Assembly: GCF_014174215.1 (NCBI RefSeq)
Contig: NZ_JABEQL010000007.1
Span: forward strand, 62,001 to 126,000
Length of the DNA stretch: 64,000 bases
Direction: 5' to 3'
Source: Gluconacetobacter tumulicola
GTDB lineage: Bacteria; Pseudomonadota; Alphaproteobacteria; Acetobacterales; Acetobacteraceae
Positions 6,980-15,670 of this stretch are shown piece by piece. Made by a program: the position numbers and the translations under genes. The first letter of the stretch is position 1; each line of letters opens with the position of its first letter. The notes below the pieces were generated by a model, which was not told the origin of the DNA, made no database searches, and saw only the letters and a list, made by a program, of their open reading frames with translations.

Positions 6980-9496
6980 TCAGAAGCTGACGTTTACGCG
7001 GCCATAATAATAGCCACCCGTGATTGGAATGCCGGACGAGTTGACGTCATACATCCTGGGGCCAAGATAGTTATTGATCGGGTTCACGCGACGCGGGCGT
7101 ACGTTGAAGATATTGTTGGCGCCGACGGCGAGGTGCCAGTGCGCATTGATCCGATAGCCGATTTCGATATCCGTCAGCCAGGCAGGGGTATTCGTGAACG
7201 GTGCGAACGTCGTCGTCGAATAGCGGATGGAGGACGGGGCCAGATCCGAATAAGACAGCATTCCTGACATCTGCCCGTAGCGCGTCTGGCGGATGTTCAC
7301 GTCCCAGTCATGATACGTCCAGTACGCGTTCAGTACGATCTTGCTGCGGGGGGATTCCGTCGTCAGATAGGCAAGCGTCTGGGCATTGACCAGCGAATTG
7401 CCGTACGCATTCGTGTTGACGTGGTGAATGCGCGTCCGGTTCAGGTTCAGTTGTAGCGACAGGTTCAGATTGCCGTATCGATGCAGCCTGAAATCATAAT
7501 CGGCGGAGATATCCAGTCCCTGCGTGCGCGTGCTGGCCGCGTTGGCGAAATAGTTCGCGGAGATGCCGCTGAGTTCGACCCCCGGTCCGCTCGGCACGGT
7601 CACGCCTGTCAGCGCGATCGCGTCATAGGCGGCCTGTCCGTTGATGCTGGCCGCGCCCACGATACGGTCGCGGATATTGATCTGGTATACATCGACCGAG
7701 ACATGGAAACCGTCGACGGGTTCGACGATGATGCCGCCTTCGATGCTGGTCGACCGTTCGGGCTTGAGCGGCTGCGCCCCGATGGATCGGCCCGCGGCGC
7801 TGGTCGTGGAGAGCAGGCCGGACGCGCCGGTCGGCGATACGTTCAGGGCGCTGAAATGCTCTTCCGGCAGGGTGGGGGCGCGGAAACCGTTGCTGATCGT
7901 GCCGCGAACCGCGATCCGGCGGGTAATGTCGTAGCGCGTGGTGACCTTGCCGGTCTCGGTGTCGCCGGCATCGGTATAATGTTCGAAGCGGCCGGCGAAA
8001 TCGAGGTCCCAGTGTTTCAGCGGATGGAAGTCGCCGTCGATATATCCGGCCCAGACATTGCGCTGCCAGTTCCCGGCATTCTGCGGGGTCAATCCCGCAT
8101 AGCCCGCCGTGCCGCCCAGCAGATAGGAGGGCGGATTGCCTGCCGTGACGTCGTATATTTCCAGCCGATGCTCGGCCCCCATTGCGAATGTCACCGGGAC
8201 GACATGACCGATGCTGAAATTGCGGCGCATGTCGAAATTGCTGGTCCATTGCGCGAGGCTGTAGCTTTCGGCCAGAACGGTCGTCGGCGACCAGCCATAG
8301 GCGGCATAGTAGTTGGGGTTGAAGGTGTTCTTGTTGCCGATCTTGTCGGCATCCTCGCCATAAAGCGTGCTCAGGTCCCAGTTGAACCCGAACAGATTGT
8401 CCCCCTTCAGCCCGATATTGGCCTGGAAATCGTTTTCCTCGATCGTCTCCAGCGGTGAAAAACCGTAAGGATAGGTGCTGGGGGCGATGGAAGGCAGGCG
8501 GTAGTTTTCATAGGCCTCCGAGTGACGGTGCGCATAGGTGATCAGGCCATAGGTCTCGATGCCCTCGGTTATAGGCTTGCCCCATTCGATCGAGAGATTC
8601 TCACGGGTTTCCTCTGGCGTCATCAGGCTCTGGTTCGAATTGGCGGGCCAGGCCGAGGCCGGGGTCCAGCGATGATCGTTCGTGCCGGTCGATTTCGATA
8701 CGAAATGATCCGCGTGATAGACTTGGCCGCTGAGGTGCAGGAATCCGTCACTGCCCAGTTTCAGGCCGCCATCAGCGCCGACCAGGTACTGCCAGCCATC
8801 CCCGTTATAGGCATTCGCGCCGGTTTGCGCGACGGCATTGAGCCCATGGTCTCGCTTCCTGGTGATGATGTTGACCACGCCGGCGATCGCGTCCGAACCG
8901 TATAGGGCCGCCGCGCCGTCGCGCAGGACCTCGATATGGTCGATCGCACCGGCGGGAATCATGTTCAGGTCGACCGGGGTCGAGCCCTGCTGCGGTCCGC
9001 CATCGGCATAGATGTTCGCCGTCGTATTCCTGCGCTTGCCGTCGACCAGAACCAGGACCTCGTTCGGGTTCAGGCCGCGCATGCGGATGGACGAGGTCAA
9101 TGCCCCCACATCGTTCCCCATGGCACCCAGCGTAATGGATGGGTCGATCCGGGCGATGGCGTCCGCCAGGTTGAGTTGTCCGGAACGCTGTAACTGGGCG
9201 TTGGAAATAACGGAAATGGGCGCCGAACTATCCCGTGCCCTGCGATTGAAGGCATGGGTGCCGGTGACGATCACCGCCTCTGCCGCGTCACCGGATGCGT
9301 CGCGGCGTGATGGCGCGGCGGCCACCGGTTTCACCGTGACGGTGGGAGAGGCATTGGCGCGCCCACGCGTCACCGGCTTCGCGGGCGTAGTCTTGCGGGG
9401 GGAATGCGCTCTGTCCGTCTGCGAAGTGGCCGCGTGCGCATGGGCGATGGAGCTTGCCAGGATCGTCACCGCCAGGAGATGGTATTTCCTTAGCAT
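6980..9496 (-). CDS. TonB-dependent outer-membrane receptor
   Basis: An 838-aa receptor that imports a scarce substrate across the outer membrane using TonB energy. A signal peptide covers residues 1-23 (LLAVTILASSIAHAHA). A Thr/Pro/Arg-rich linker follows, then the plug domain from about residue 75 (AVIVTGTH as a TonB-box-like start, 'LVLVDGKRRNTTANIYADGG', 'IEVLRDGAAALYGSDAIAGV'). The 22-strand barrel ends in Phe. The ATG at 9496 was chosen because GGAAG sits 8 bp upstream; a TTG at 9511 is open but less likely. It borders the organosulfur genes, so a sulfonate or sulfate-ester substrate is an inference; siderophore-type use is the alternative. Confidence 0.9.
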   Translation of the reverse strand: MLRKYHLLAVTILASSIAHAHAATSQTDRAHSPRKTTPAKPVTRGRANASPTVTVKPVAAAPSRRDASGDAAEAVIVTGTHAFNRRARDSSAPISVISNAQLQRSGQLNLADAIARIDPSITLGAMGNDVGALTSSIRMRGLNPNEVLVLVDGKRRNTTANIYADGGPQQGSTPVDLNMIPAGAIDHIEVLRDGAAALYGSDAIAGVVNIITRKRDHGLNAVAQTGANAYNGDGWQYLVGADGGLKLGSDGFLHLSGQVYHADHFVSKSTGTNDHRWTPASAWPANSNQSLMTPEETRENLSIEWGKPITEGIETYGLITYAHRHSEAYENYRLPSIAPSTYPYGFSPLETIEENDFQANIGLKGDNLFGFNWDLSTLYGEDADKIGNKNTFNPNYYAAYGWSPTTVLAESYSLAQWTSNFDMRRNFSIGHVVPVTFAMGAEHRLEIYDVTAGNPPSYLLGGTAGYAGLTPQNAGNWQRNVWAGYIDGDFHPLKHWDLDFAGRFEHYTDAGDTETGKVTTRYDITRRIAVRGTISNGFRAPTLPEEHFSALNVSPTGASGLLSTTSAAGRSIGAQPLKPERSTSIEGGIIVEPVDGFHVSVDVYQINIRDRIVGAASINGQAAYDAIALTGVTVPSGPGVELSGISANYFANAASTRTQGLDISADYDFRLHRYGNLNLSLQLNLNRTRIHHVNTNAYGNSLVNAQTLAYLTTESPRSKIVLNAYWTYHDWDVNIRQTRYGQMSGMLSYSDLAPSSIRYSTTTFAPFTNTPAWLTDIEIGYRINAHWHLAVGANNIFNVRPRRVNPINNYLGPRMYDVNSSGIPITGGYYYGRVNVSF

Positions 9497-9912
9497 ATAC
9501 GGATCTTCCAATAATTCGATTTGGTGATGAACGAACTCCTACGTCAGATTCCGCGTTCATCAAATATGGAAAGATGTATTGAAATATAAATGCAAAATTC
9601 TAGTGCAAAAATACAACAGTTTAAGATATTAAAACAGAATAATTTCGAATTTTAATATGACTGTGCGATAAGAATGTCTATAATTTATTTCTGTAATGGA
9701 ATTATATATTTCGATCGATACTGAAATTATTTTCATATCGCCATGGTTTATGGAATGTCGATGATAGAAAAGGGATTTTCGGTCTGGAGGCCGCCGGTGA
9801 GCCGGTGACAGGTGACTGGCGATGGATCGAGACTTGATCCTTTCTCGTATGACAGGGACGGCATGGTCGCCGATACTTCCGCCATTCTCATGCCGTGGAA
9901 GGGAGGCTTGCC
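9497..9912. other. AT-rich divergent intergenic region
   Basis: 416 bp between the divergent TonB receptor and the first SsuD-like gene. Roughly 9540-9750 is strikingly AT-rich for this window, with many A and T runs. No protein-coding sequence is convincing. It must hold the promoters of both flanking genes. No operator repeat was clear by eye. Confidence 0.6.
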
Positions 9913-11001
9913 GTGCCTGTGAATTTTATCGGCTATATCGGCTTCAACAACAGTTCGGAACTGCATGCCGGCGTGCGCAGCCGGTCGCTGGATGGCGATT
10001 ACGTGCGGGCAGCTTTGCGGGTGCAGGAAGATGGCGGGTTCGATCGGGTGCTGATCCCGTTCGGGTCGAATTCTCCGGAAAGCCAGCTTGTCGCCGCCTA
10101 TGGCGCGGCGCTGACGACCCGGCTGGGATTCCTGGTGGCCCACCGGCCGGGCTTTACCCAGCCGACGCTGGCGGCGCGCCAGCTTGCCACGCTGGACCAG
10201 CTTTCCCAGGGGAGGGTCGCGGTGCATATCATCACCGGCGGCGCTGATGAGGAAATGGCGCGGGACGGCGATGTCGGCACCACCAAGGCCGAGCGTTATG
10301 CGCGCAGCGACGAATATCTGGGCATTTTGCGGCAGGAGTGGTCGGCGCCCGCGCCGTTCGATCATGACGGCCGCTATTACCATATTCGCCAGGCCTTCAG
10401 TTCGGTCCACCCGCAGAACCTGCCCGTCTTCTTCGGCGGTACCTCGACGGAGGCGATCGAGGTGGCGGGGCGGCATGCCGATGTCTATGCCACCTGGGGC
10501 GAAACCCTGGATGCAACGCGCGAGATCGTGGCGCGTGTCCGCGCGTCGGCCGCGCGCCATGGCCGGTCGATCGGATTTTCCCTGTCGCTGCGGCCGGTAA
10601 TCGCGGACACCGAGGAGGCTGCGTGGAAGCGCGCGGCGGATATCGTGGAACAGGTACGCGCGAACCGCGAGCGAGCGGGTCTGCCGACCAGTGGCCACAC
10701 GCCGCCCAATGACGGATCGCGTCGCCTGCTGGAAACGGCATCCGGCCTGCGGCGCGACAAGCGCCTGTGGACGGGCATCGCGCAACTGACCGGGGCTGCC
10801 GGCAATTCGACCGGACTGGTGGGCACGCCCGAACAGGTGGCCGACGCGCTGCTGGATTATCATGCCCTGGGGATTGAAAATTTCCTGATCCGGGGCTTCG
10901 AGCCGCTGAAGGATGCCGAACGCTACGGGCGCGAGCTGATTCCGCTGGTACGCGAACGCGTCGCCGCCCTGGATGCGCGGGCGAACGCCGCTGCCGGATA
11001 A
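9913..11001 (+). CDS. SsuD-like FMNH2-dependent sulfonate monooxygenase (paralogue 1)
   Basis: A 362-aa LLM-class (luciferase-like) TIM-barrel monooxygenase. SsuD-type enzymes use reduced flavin and O2 to cleave the C-S bond of sulfonates, giving sulfite and an aldehyde. Family segments: 'GFDRVLIPFGSNSPES', 'AHRPGFTQPTLAARQLATLD', 'GRVAVHIITGG', 'RSDEYLGILRQEW', and the C-terminal 'LVGTPEQVADALLDY'. GTG 9913 is the start: GGGAGG lies 7 bp upstream, and it aligns with paralogues 2 and 3 (MPVNFIGYIG versus MTVEFIGFVN). It is the most divergent of the three, so it may have a distinct substrate. A flavin reductase on the opposite strand nearby can supply FMNH2. Confidence 0.88.
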   Translation: MPVNFIGYIGFNNSSELHAGVRSRSLDGDYVRAALRVQEDGGFDRVLIPFGSNSPESQLVAAYGAALTTRLGFLVAHRPGFTQPTLAARQLATLDQLSQGRVAVHIITGGADEEMARDGDVGTTKAERYARSDEYLGILRQEWSAPAPFDHDGRYYHIRQAFSSVHPQNLPVFFGGTSTEAIEVAGRHADVYATWGETLDATREIVARVRASAARHGRSIGFSLSLRPVIADTEEAAWKRAADIVEQVRANRERAGLPTSGHTPPNDGSRRLLETASGLRRDKRLWTGIAQLTGAAGNSTGLVGTPEQVADALLDYHALGIENFLIRGFEPLKDAERYGRELIPLVRERVAALDARANAAAG

Positions 11002-11101
11002 TCCCGTCGCGCCTGCCGGGGCCGATACCCGTGCGAACTGGCGGCCCCGCGTCAGGCAGACAGGGCTGCCGCGGCCGTCAGGCCAAGCCCGTTGGAGCCG
11101 G

Positions 11102-12175
11102 TCACGCCGCGAAGAGATCCTGCGTGACCCGCTGGGCATAACGGGACGTATCGAGCGAGGGGCGGAACACGCCGATCTGTTTCAGCGCATCGGCGTAACG
11201 CACGATGTCGTCGCGGAAGGATGATCCCAGGGTCTGGTGGTGATGGCCCTGGACCCGGATCATCTGGGCAAGATCCTCCGCGCTGGCGTGGGCGGCATAG
11301 GGCTTGAAGATCTGGCCGGCCTCTTCGGGATTGCAGGCGAGCCAGGCCCCGGCCTCCAGGATCGCGCGGGTCACCGCCATCGCGACCGTGGGTTCGTTAC
11401 GGATCAGGCTGCCGCGCAGGCCGATGACGCAGCAGGCGATATGGGCCCATTCGCCATGCATGTTGCTGTCGATCTCGACCAGTCCGAACTGCCGTTTCTG
11501 CAGATAGGAAAATGGGTCGCCATCGGTGATGGCCTGCACCTCGCCCCGTTGCAGCGCGACGGGCAGCAGATCGGCCGGATATTGCCGCCATTGCACGTCG
11601 GATTCCGGGTCCACGCCTGCTTCCTTCAGCCGGATGCCGAAGAAATTCCGGTCCGGACCGCCAATATCCGTCACGCCGACGGTCTTGCCCCGCAGGTCAG
11701 TCAATTGCCTGATCCCGCCATCGGGCGGGGCCAGCAGATACATGCAGCCCGCGTGCAGGCCGGCGACCAGCTTGACGTCGAAGCCCTGCTGCAACGGTTT
11801 GAGCCAGCGCAGCGCCATGCCCGGCGCGCCGTCGGCCTTGCCGGTCGACAGGGCTTCCAGCAACTGGTCGGTGGCACCAGCGAAATTCACGTAATCGACG
11901 TCCAGATTGTAGCGCGCGAAAAAGCCCTTCGCCTTGGCCACCGGCACCGCGGCGGTGCAGATCGCACTTTGGTTCCAGGCGATGGTCAGCTTGCGGGTCG
12001 GCCCGGCCACCGGCGGCACGTCGCTCCTGCCGGCGGCGGCGCAGCGGGCCCCGTCATCCGCCCGGGCCAGGCCCGGCACGAAGGGCAGCGATGCAACGCC
12101 CAGGGATGCCCCCAGCAGCGTACGGCGGGACAGGCTGTTCATATCGGACATTGATCTGGCCTTGAATGACGACAT
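11102..12175 (-). CDS. ABC-type sulfonate/nitrate substrate-binding protein (SBP 1)
   Basis: A 357-aa periplasmic binding protein of the SsuA/TauA/NMT1 superfamily. The twin-arginine signal 'LSRRTLLGASLGVASLPFVP' ends near ARADD. The fold segments 'LTIAWNQSAICTAAVPVAKAKGFF' and 'DLRGKTVGVTDIGGPDRNF' are diagnostic. The start is ambiguous between ATG 12175 and in-frame ATGs 12151 and 12142; 12151 has AAGG upstream. It is the last gene of a minus-strand unit with peroxiredoxin and flavin reductase; its start is 8 bp past the reductase stop. No permease or ATPase gene accompanies it. Confidence 0.87.
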   Translation of the reverse strand: MSSFKARSMSDMNSLSRRTLLGASLGVASLPFVPGLARADDGARCAAAGRSDVPPVAGPTRKLTIAWNQSAICTAAVPVAKAKGFFARYNLDVDYVNFAGATDQLLEALSTGKADGAPGMALRWLKPLQQGFDVKLVAGLHAGCMYLLAPPDGGIRQLTDLRGKTVGVTDIGGPDRNFFGIRLKEAGVDPESDVQWRQYPADLLPVALQRGEVQAITDGDPFSYLQKRQFGLVEIDSNMHGEWAHIACCVIGLRGSLIRNEPTVAMAVTRAILEAGAWLACNPEEAGQIFKPYAAHASAEDLAQMIRVQGHHHQTLGSSFRDDIVRYADALKQIGVFRPSLDTSRYAQRVTQDLFAA

Positions 12176-12183
12176 CCCGCGCG

Positions 12184-12732
12184 TTACTCGGCGGGCAACA
12201 GGTGAAAGCGGCGGGAGAACCAGGCCAGGCCGTGGCGTGCTCCGGAATGCAGGCCGATCGACCGGACCCGGCAGAACAGCACGTCATGGCTGCCCGATGC
12301 GTGCAGCGCGTCGATCGTGCAATCCAGCGTAACCGGCGCGTCCGCCAGCAGCGGCGCACCGGTCACGTCGTCGCGCCATGTGCCGTGGCTGAATTTTTCC
12401 TCGGCCGACAGGCGGCTGCTGGCGAAGGTGCCGGCGAGCGCATCATGCCCCCGGCCCAGGATGCTGATGCCGATGATGCCATTGCGCAGGAAGGCCCCGT
12501 GCGAGCGATTGGCCCGGTTGAGGCAGACCAGCACGGTCGGCGGGTCGTCACTGACGCTGGTGATCGCCGATACGGTCAGCCCATGGCACCCGGCGGCACC
12601 GTCCGTGGTGACCAGGACCACAGGCGCGCCCAGCAGGCTCATGGCGTCGCGGAAGGCGTCGCGGCTGACGTCCGTTCCAATATCCGTCACGATAGTCTCG
12701 CTGGCCAGCGCCAGGCCCGTGTCACGCGGCAC
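12184..12732 (-). CDS. Flavin reductase-like FMN-binding protein
   Basis: A protein of about 182 aa with the split-barrel flavin reductase domain, which makes FMNH2 from NAD(P)H for two-component monooxygenases. The domain starts at 'SRDAFRDAMSLLGAPVVLVTT', continues with 'GLTVSAITSVSDDPPTVLVCL', the flavin contact, and 'SHGAFLRNGIIGISIL'. The start is uncertain: GTG 12732 overlaps the peroxiredoxin stop by 11 bp, while GTG 12690 also fits just before the domain. The open frame further upstream is a shadow of the peroxiredoxin gene. It sits among SsuD-like genes, the expected partner context. Confidence 0.85.
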   Translation of the reverse strand: MPRDTGLALASETIVTDIGTDVSRDAFRDAMSLLGAPVVLVTTDGAAGCHGLTVSAITSVSDDPPTVLVCLNRANRSHGAFLRNGIIGISILGRGHDALAGTFASSRLSAEEKFSHGTWRDDVTGAPLLADAPVTLDCTIDALHASGSHDVLFCRVRSIGLHSGARHGLAWFSRRFHLLPAE

Positions 12733-13420
12733 GGGACGCGCCCCCCGCCGACAGATCCAGCGCCGCCAGGATTTCGGCCGCCTCGGTCCGGTCCATCCAG
12801 TCCGGTGAAATGTCCACGAAGCGCGCGACCCGGCCGGGATCGACGATGACGATCGCCGGCTTGGGCAATTCCCACGATCCGGTGCCGTTGAGCTGCTGGC
12901 TGGTGCCGCCCTTGGCCTCGGCCGCCGCGCGCGAGGCATCGTCGAAGACATAGGTGATGCCCAGCGCGCGGGATAGCGCCAGACCGGGATCGCTCAGCAC
13001 CGGAAAGGGCAGGGCATGCCGGGCGACAATCTCGCCCAACAGGGCTTCCGGCTGAGGCGAGATCGCGGCCAGGGCGATACCGGCCCGCGCCAGCGCGGTC
13101 CATAATGTGTCCCTGTAATAGGGCAGGGCGATGTTGCAGGCCGGACAGGTGGCGAAGCGGAAGAAGATCAGGACCGCCGGCCCGTTCGCGACCAGCGCAT
13201 CCAGTTCGACCGGGCCGCCGTCCGTTCCGCGCAGCGTCGAGGGCGGGAGGATGTCGCCGGCCTGGACATGACGTGTCGCCGCATGCTCGCGCACCAGCGT
13301 CTGCCGCTGATTGACGTTGATCGCCAGGGCTTCGGGCGCCCAGCTTCGCCGGCGCTCGTCCTCGAGCGTCTGGAAACGTTCGCGCAACGTCGGGGCAGTA
13401 TCGGAACCGGAAAGGCCCAT
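12722..13420 (-). CDS. Peroxiredoxin-like (AhpC/TSA, thioredoxin-fold) protein
   Basis: A 232-aa thioredoxin-fold protein. The active centre is C92-P-A-C95 in 'FFRFATCPACN', a CxxC rather than the usual peroxiredoxin PxxxTxxC. It may therefore act as a thiol oxidoreductase or atypical peroxidase. The end of the domain, 'KPAIVIVDPGRVARFVDI', is typical of AhpC/TSA proteins. The ATG at 13420 has AGGA 9 bp upstream. First in a minus-strand unit with the flavin reductase and SBP 1. The family often accompanies FMNH2 monooxygenases, where H2O2 from free reduced flavin is a hazard (inference). Confidence 0.83.
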   Translation of the reverse strand: MGLSGSDTAPTLRERFQTLEDERRRSWAPEALAINVNQRQTLVREHAATRHVQAGDILPPSTLRGTDGGPVELDALVANGPAVLIFFRFATCPACNIALPYYRDTLWTALARAGIALAAISPQPEALLGEIVARHALPFPVLSDPGLALSRALGITYVFDDASRAAAEAKGGTSQQLNGTGSWELPKPAIVIVDPGRVARFVDISPDWMDRTEAAEILAALDLSAGGASRAA

Positions 13421-13518
13421 GGGAAATGTCCTGCGAAGGGAAAGGAATAGCTGAACTTATGGATCAGGGCGGCTGATCCATTCCAGGGAGTTTCCCTAAA
13501 GCGAGAGTTGGGCATTCC

Positions 13519-14412
13519 TTATGGATGGTCGGCGGCCTCGGACAGAAGGTCGCCGAGATCGCGTGCCGCGTCGCTCAACTTGTCCCGCTGGACCAGGATG
13601 GTTTCGATGTCAGGAACATCGGGCAGGATCCCCGGCGGAATGGTGGGCAAGCCTTCGGCCGTCGCGAAGCGGCGCGTGCGGCAACTGGCACCCAACTGCC
13701 CCCTGATCCCGGCGCGCAATGCCGGAAGATTGGGGGTTTCCAGAACGATCCGATAATTCCGCCGCGCGCCGGTCAACGCCCGCAAGGCGGCGTCGCGGAA
13801 GCGGCAGGGCGGTTCGAGCAGGACCAGCGGCAGTTCTTCCTGCTCGGTGGCCGCGGGATCGCCCAGCCAGACCATCCTGTCATGGCCGACGACTTTCCAG
13901 GTGGCGCCCGGCCGGTCGCCATGCTGGCCCAGGCACAGCACCAGGTCGAGGCGCGAGCGGTCGAACATCTCCAGCAGTTCGGCGGTCCCTCCCACGCGGA
14001 TGACCAGGCGGGCACGGGGATGTTCCATCCGGAAGCGGACGAGCACGTCGGGCAGGATCGTGTCGGCGAAATCCTGCACCATGCCGATCGTGATCGGCTC
14101 GGGATCATCGGTCAGGCCGAGATTGTGCACGATCTGGTCATTCAGCGCGAGCAACTGCCGCGCGTAGCCGACCAGATCCTCTCCGGCCGCCGTCAGGGTC
14201 AGCCGGCGGCCGTCGCGGCGGAACAGCTTCTGCTGCAACAGATCTTCCAGCCGTTTCATCTGCAGGCTGAGCGCGCTCTGGGTCAGGAAGATGATGTCGG
14301 TCGCCTGCGCCATGGAACCCGCCTCGGCAATCGCCACGAACGAACGCAGCAATTCAGTAGGGATATTCCGCGTTGCTCGATGTGGCGCCGCCACCGTGGC
14401 GGTCTGGGACAT
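13519..14412 (-). CDS. LysR-family regulator of the sulfur cluster
   Basis: A 297-aa LysR regulator. The helix-turn-helix is at about residues 17-75 ('SFVAIAEAGSMAQATDIIFL', then 'TQSALSLQMKRLEDLL'). The effector domain starts at 'EPITIGMVQDFADTILPDVL'. The start at ATG 14412 (GGAG 10 bp upstream) was preferred over an upstream in-frame ATG at 14454. It is divergent from the five-gene operon beginning at 14568, with an inverted repeat in the shared region, and lies 98 bp beyond the peroxiredoxin start. It is the obvious candidate controller of both units. The ligand is unknown. Confidence 0.88.
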   Translation of the reverse strand: MSQTATVAAPHRATRNIPTELLRSFVAIAEAGSMAQATDIIFLTQSALSLQMKRLEDLLQQKLFRRDGRRLTLTAAGEDLVGYARQLLALNDQIVHNLGLTDDPEPITIGMVQDFADTILPDVLVRFRMEHPRARLVIRVGGTAELLEMFDRSRLDLVLCLGQHGDRPGATWKVVGHDRMVWLGDPAATEQEELPLVLLEPPCRFRDAALRALTGARRNYRIVLETPNLPALRAGIRGQLGASCRTRRFATAEGLPTIPPGILPDVPDIETILVQRDKLSDAARDLGDLLSEAADHP

Positions 14413-14443
14413 GGCGGGAAATCTCCACTGCAATGAGAAACCG

Positions 14444-14476
14444 CAAACGCTCATATTAACGATTCAAAAGCGTTTG
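14444..14476. promoter_or_regulatory. Inverted repeat in the LysR/SsuD divergent promoter
   Basis: Arms CAAACGCT (14444-14451) and AGCGTTTG (14469-14476) are perfectly complementary with a 17-bp spacer. They lie in the AT-rich 155-bp region between the divergent LysR gene and the SsuD-like operon. Location and symmetry fit a LysR-type operator, but the footprint is unproven. Confidence 0.45.
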
Positions 14477-14567
14477 ATGATCATTTCTGACTTGATGAAG
14501 ATCTGATTGCAAGTGTTATATATCTCAAATAACGTAAATAAATCGTTCAATTTCCGATGAGGTCAGG

Positions 14568-15659
14568 ATGACTGTGGAGTTTATCGGCTTTGTCAACGGC
14601 CGGAACCAGTCGGAAACCATCCCGCCATCCGGTCCCGTCATTGACCTGGCGCATGTCGAGGCTACGGCGAAGATCCATGAGAATGGAGGGTTCGACCGGA
14701 CGCTGATCGCCTTTCATTCCAATTCGCCCGACAGCCTGCTCCTGGCGCAGCATGTGGCTGCCGTGACACGCGATCTGGGCGTGCTGATCGCGCACCGGCC
14801 CGGCTTTACCGCGCCGACGCTGGCGGCGCGGCAACTGGCGACGCTGGACCATCTGACGCGCGGGCGGGTGGCGGTCCATATCATCACCGGTGGCAGCGAT
14901 ATCGAATTGCAGGCCGACGGCGACCACACCACCAAGGCCGAGCGCTATGTCCGGACCGACGAATATCTGGAGATCGTCCGGCGCGAATGGTCGGCCCAGG
15001 CGCCGTTCGACCATCAGGGCCGCTTCTATGATGTCCGGGGCGCGCATTCCCTGGTCCGTCCCTATCGCGAGGTCGGTATCCCGGTCTATTTCGGCGGCTC
15101 GTCGGACGAGGCGATCGCCGTGGCGGGCCGGCACGCCGACGTCTATGCCCTGTGGGGCGAGACCTACGAACAGGTGAGCGAGACCGTCTCCCGCGTGCGC
15201 GAGGCGGCGGCGCGGCACGGGCGCACGCCCCGCTTCTCCCTGTCGCTGCGGCCGATCCTGGCGGAGACCGAGGACGAGGCGTGGCGCAAGGCCGACCGGA
15301 TACTGGAGACCGCACGCGCCTTGCAGGAGCGCACCGGATACGCGCGCCCGGCGGTGATCCCGAACGAGGGGTCGCGCCGCCTGCTGGCGGCGGCCGAACA
15401 GGGGGCGCGGCTGGACAAGCGCCTGTGGACCGGCATCGCCGCCCTGACCGGCGCGCGGGGCAATTCGACCGCGCTGGTCGGCACGCCGGACCAAGTGGCG
15501 GACGCGCTGCTGGATTATTACCGGCTGGGAATCTCGACCTTCCTGATCCGCGGTTTCGATCCGTTGCTGGATGCCTATGTCTACGGACGGGACCTGATCC
15601 CGCGCGTGCGCGCCCTGGTCGCGGCCGAGGACCGTGCCGCGCCGGGTCGCGCGGCATAG
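14568..15659 (+). CDS. SsuD-like FMNH2-dependent sulfonate monooxygenase (paralogue 2)
   Basis: A 363-aa LLM-class monooxygenase very similar to paralogue 3 at 29036. Diagnostic segments: 'VEFIGFVNGRNQSETIPP', 'GFDRTLIAFHSNSPDS', 'AHRPGFTAPTLAARQLATLD', 'VAVHIITGGSDIEL' and 'TDEYLEIVRREWS'. The start ATG has GAGG about 9 bp upstream. First of a tight plus-strand operon: hydroxyacid dehydrogenase 11 bp on, then aldolase, thiol dioxygenase and rhodanese. SsuD-type chemistry would release sulfite and an aldehyde or keto acid, and the neighbours suit the carbon product. The exact sulfonate is not known. Confidence 0.9.
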   Translation: MTVEFIGFVNGRNQSETIPPSGPVIDLAHVEATAKIHENGGFDRTLIAFHSNSPDSLLLAQHVAAVTRDLGVLIAHRPGFTAPTLAARQLATLDHLTRGRVAVHIITGGSDIELQADGDHTTKAERYVRTDEYLEIVRREWSAQAPFDHQGRFYDVRGAHSLVRPYREVGIPVYFGGSSDEAIAVAGRHADVYALWGETYEQVSETVSRVREAAARHGRTPRFSLSLRPILAETEDEAWRKADRILETARALQERTGYARPAVIPNEGSRRLLAAAEQGARLDKRLWTGIAALTGARGNSTALVGTPDQVADALLDYYRLGISTFLIRGFDPLLDAYVYGRDLIPRVRALVAAEDRAAPGRAA

Positions 15660-15670
15660 GGCGCGCGGTC

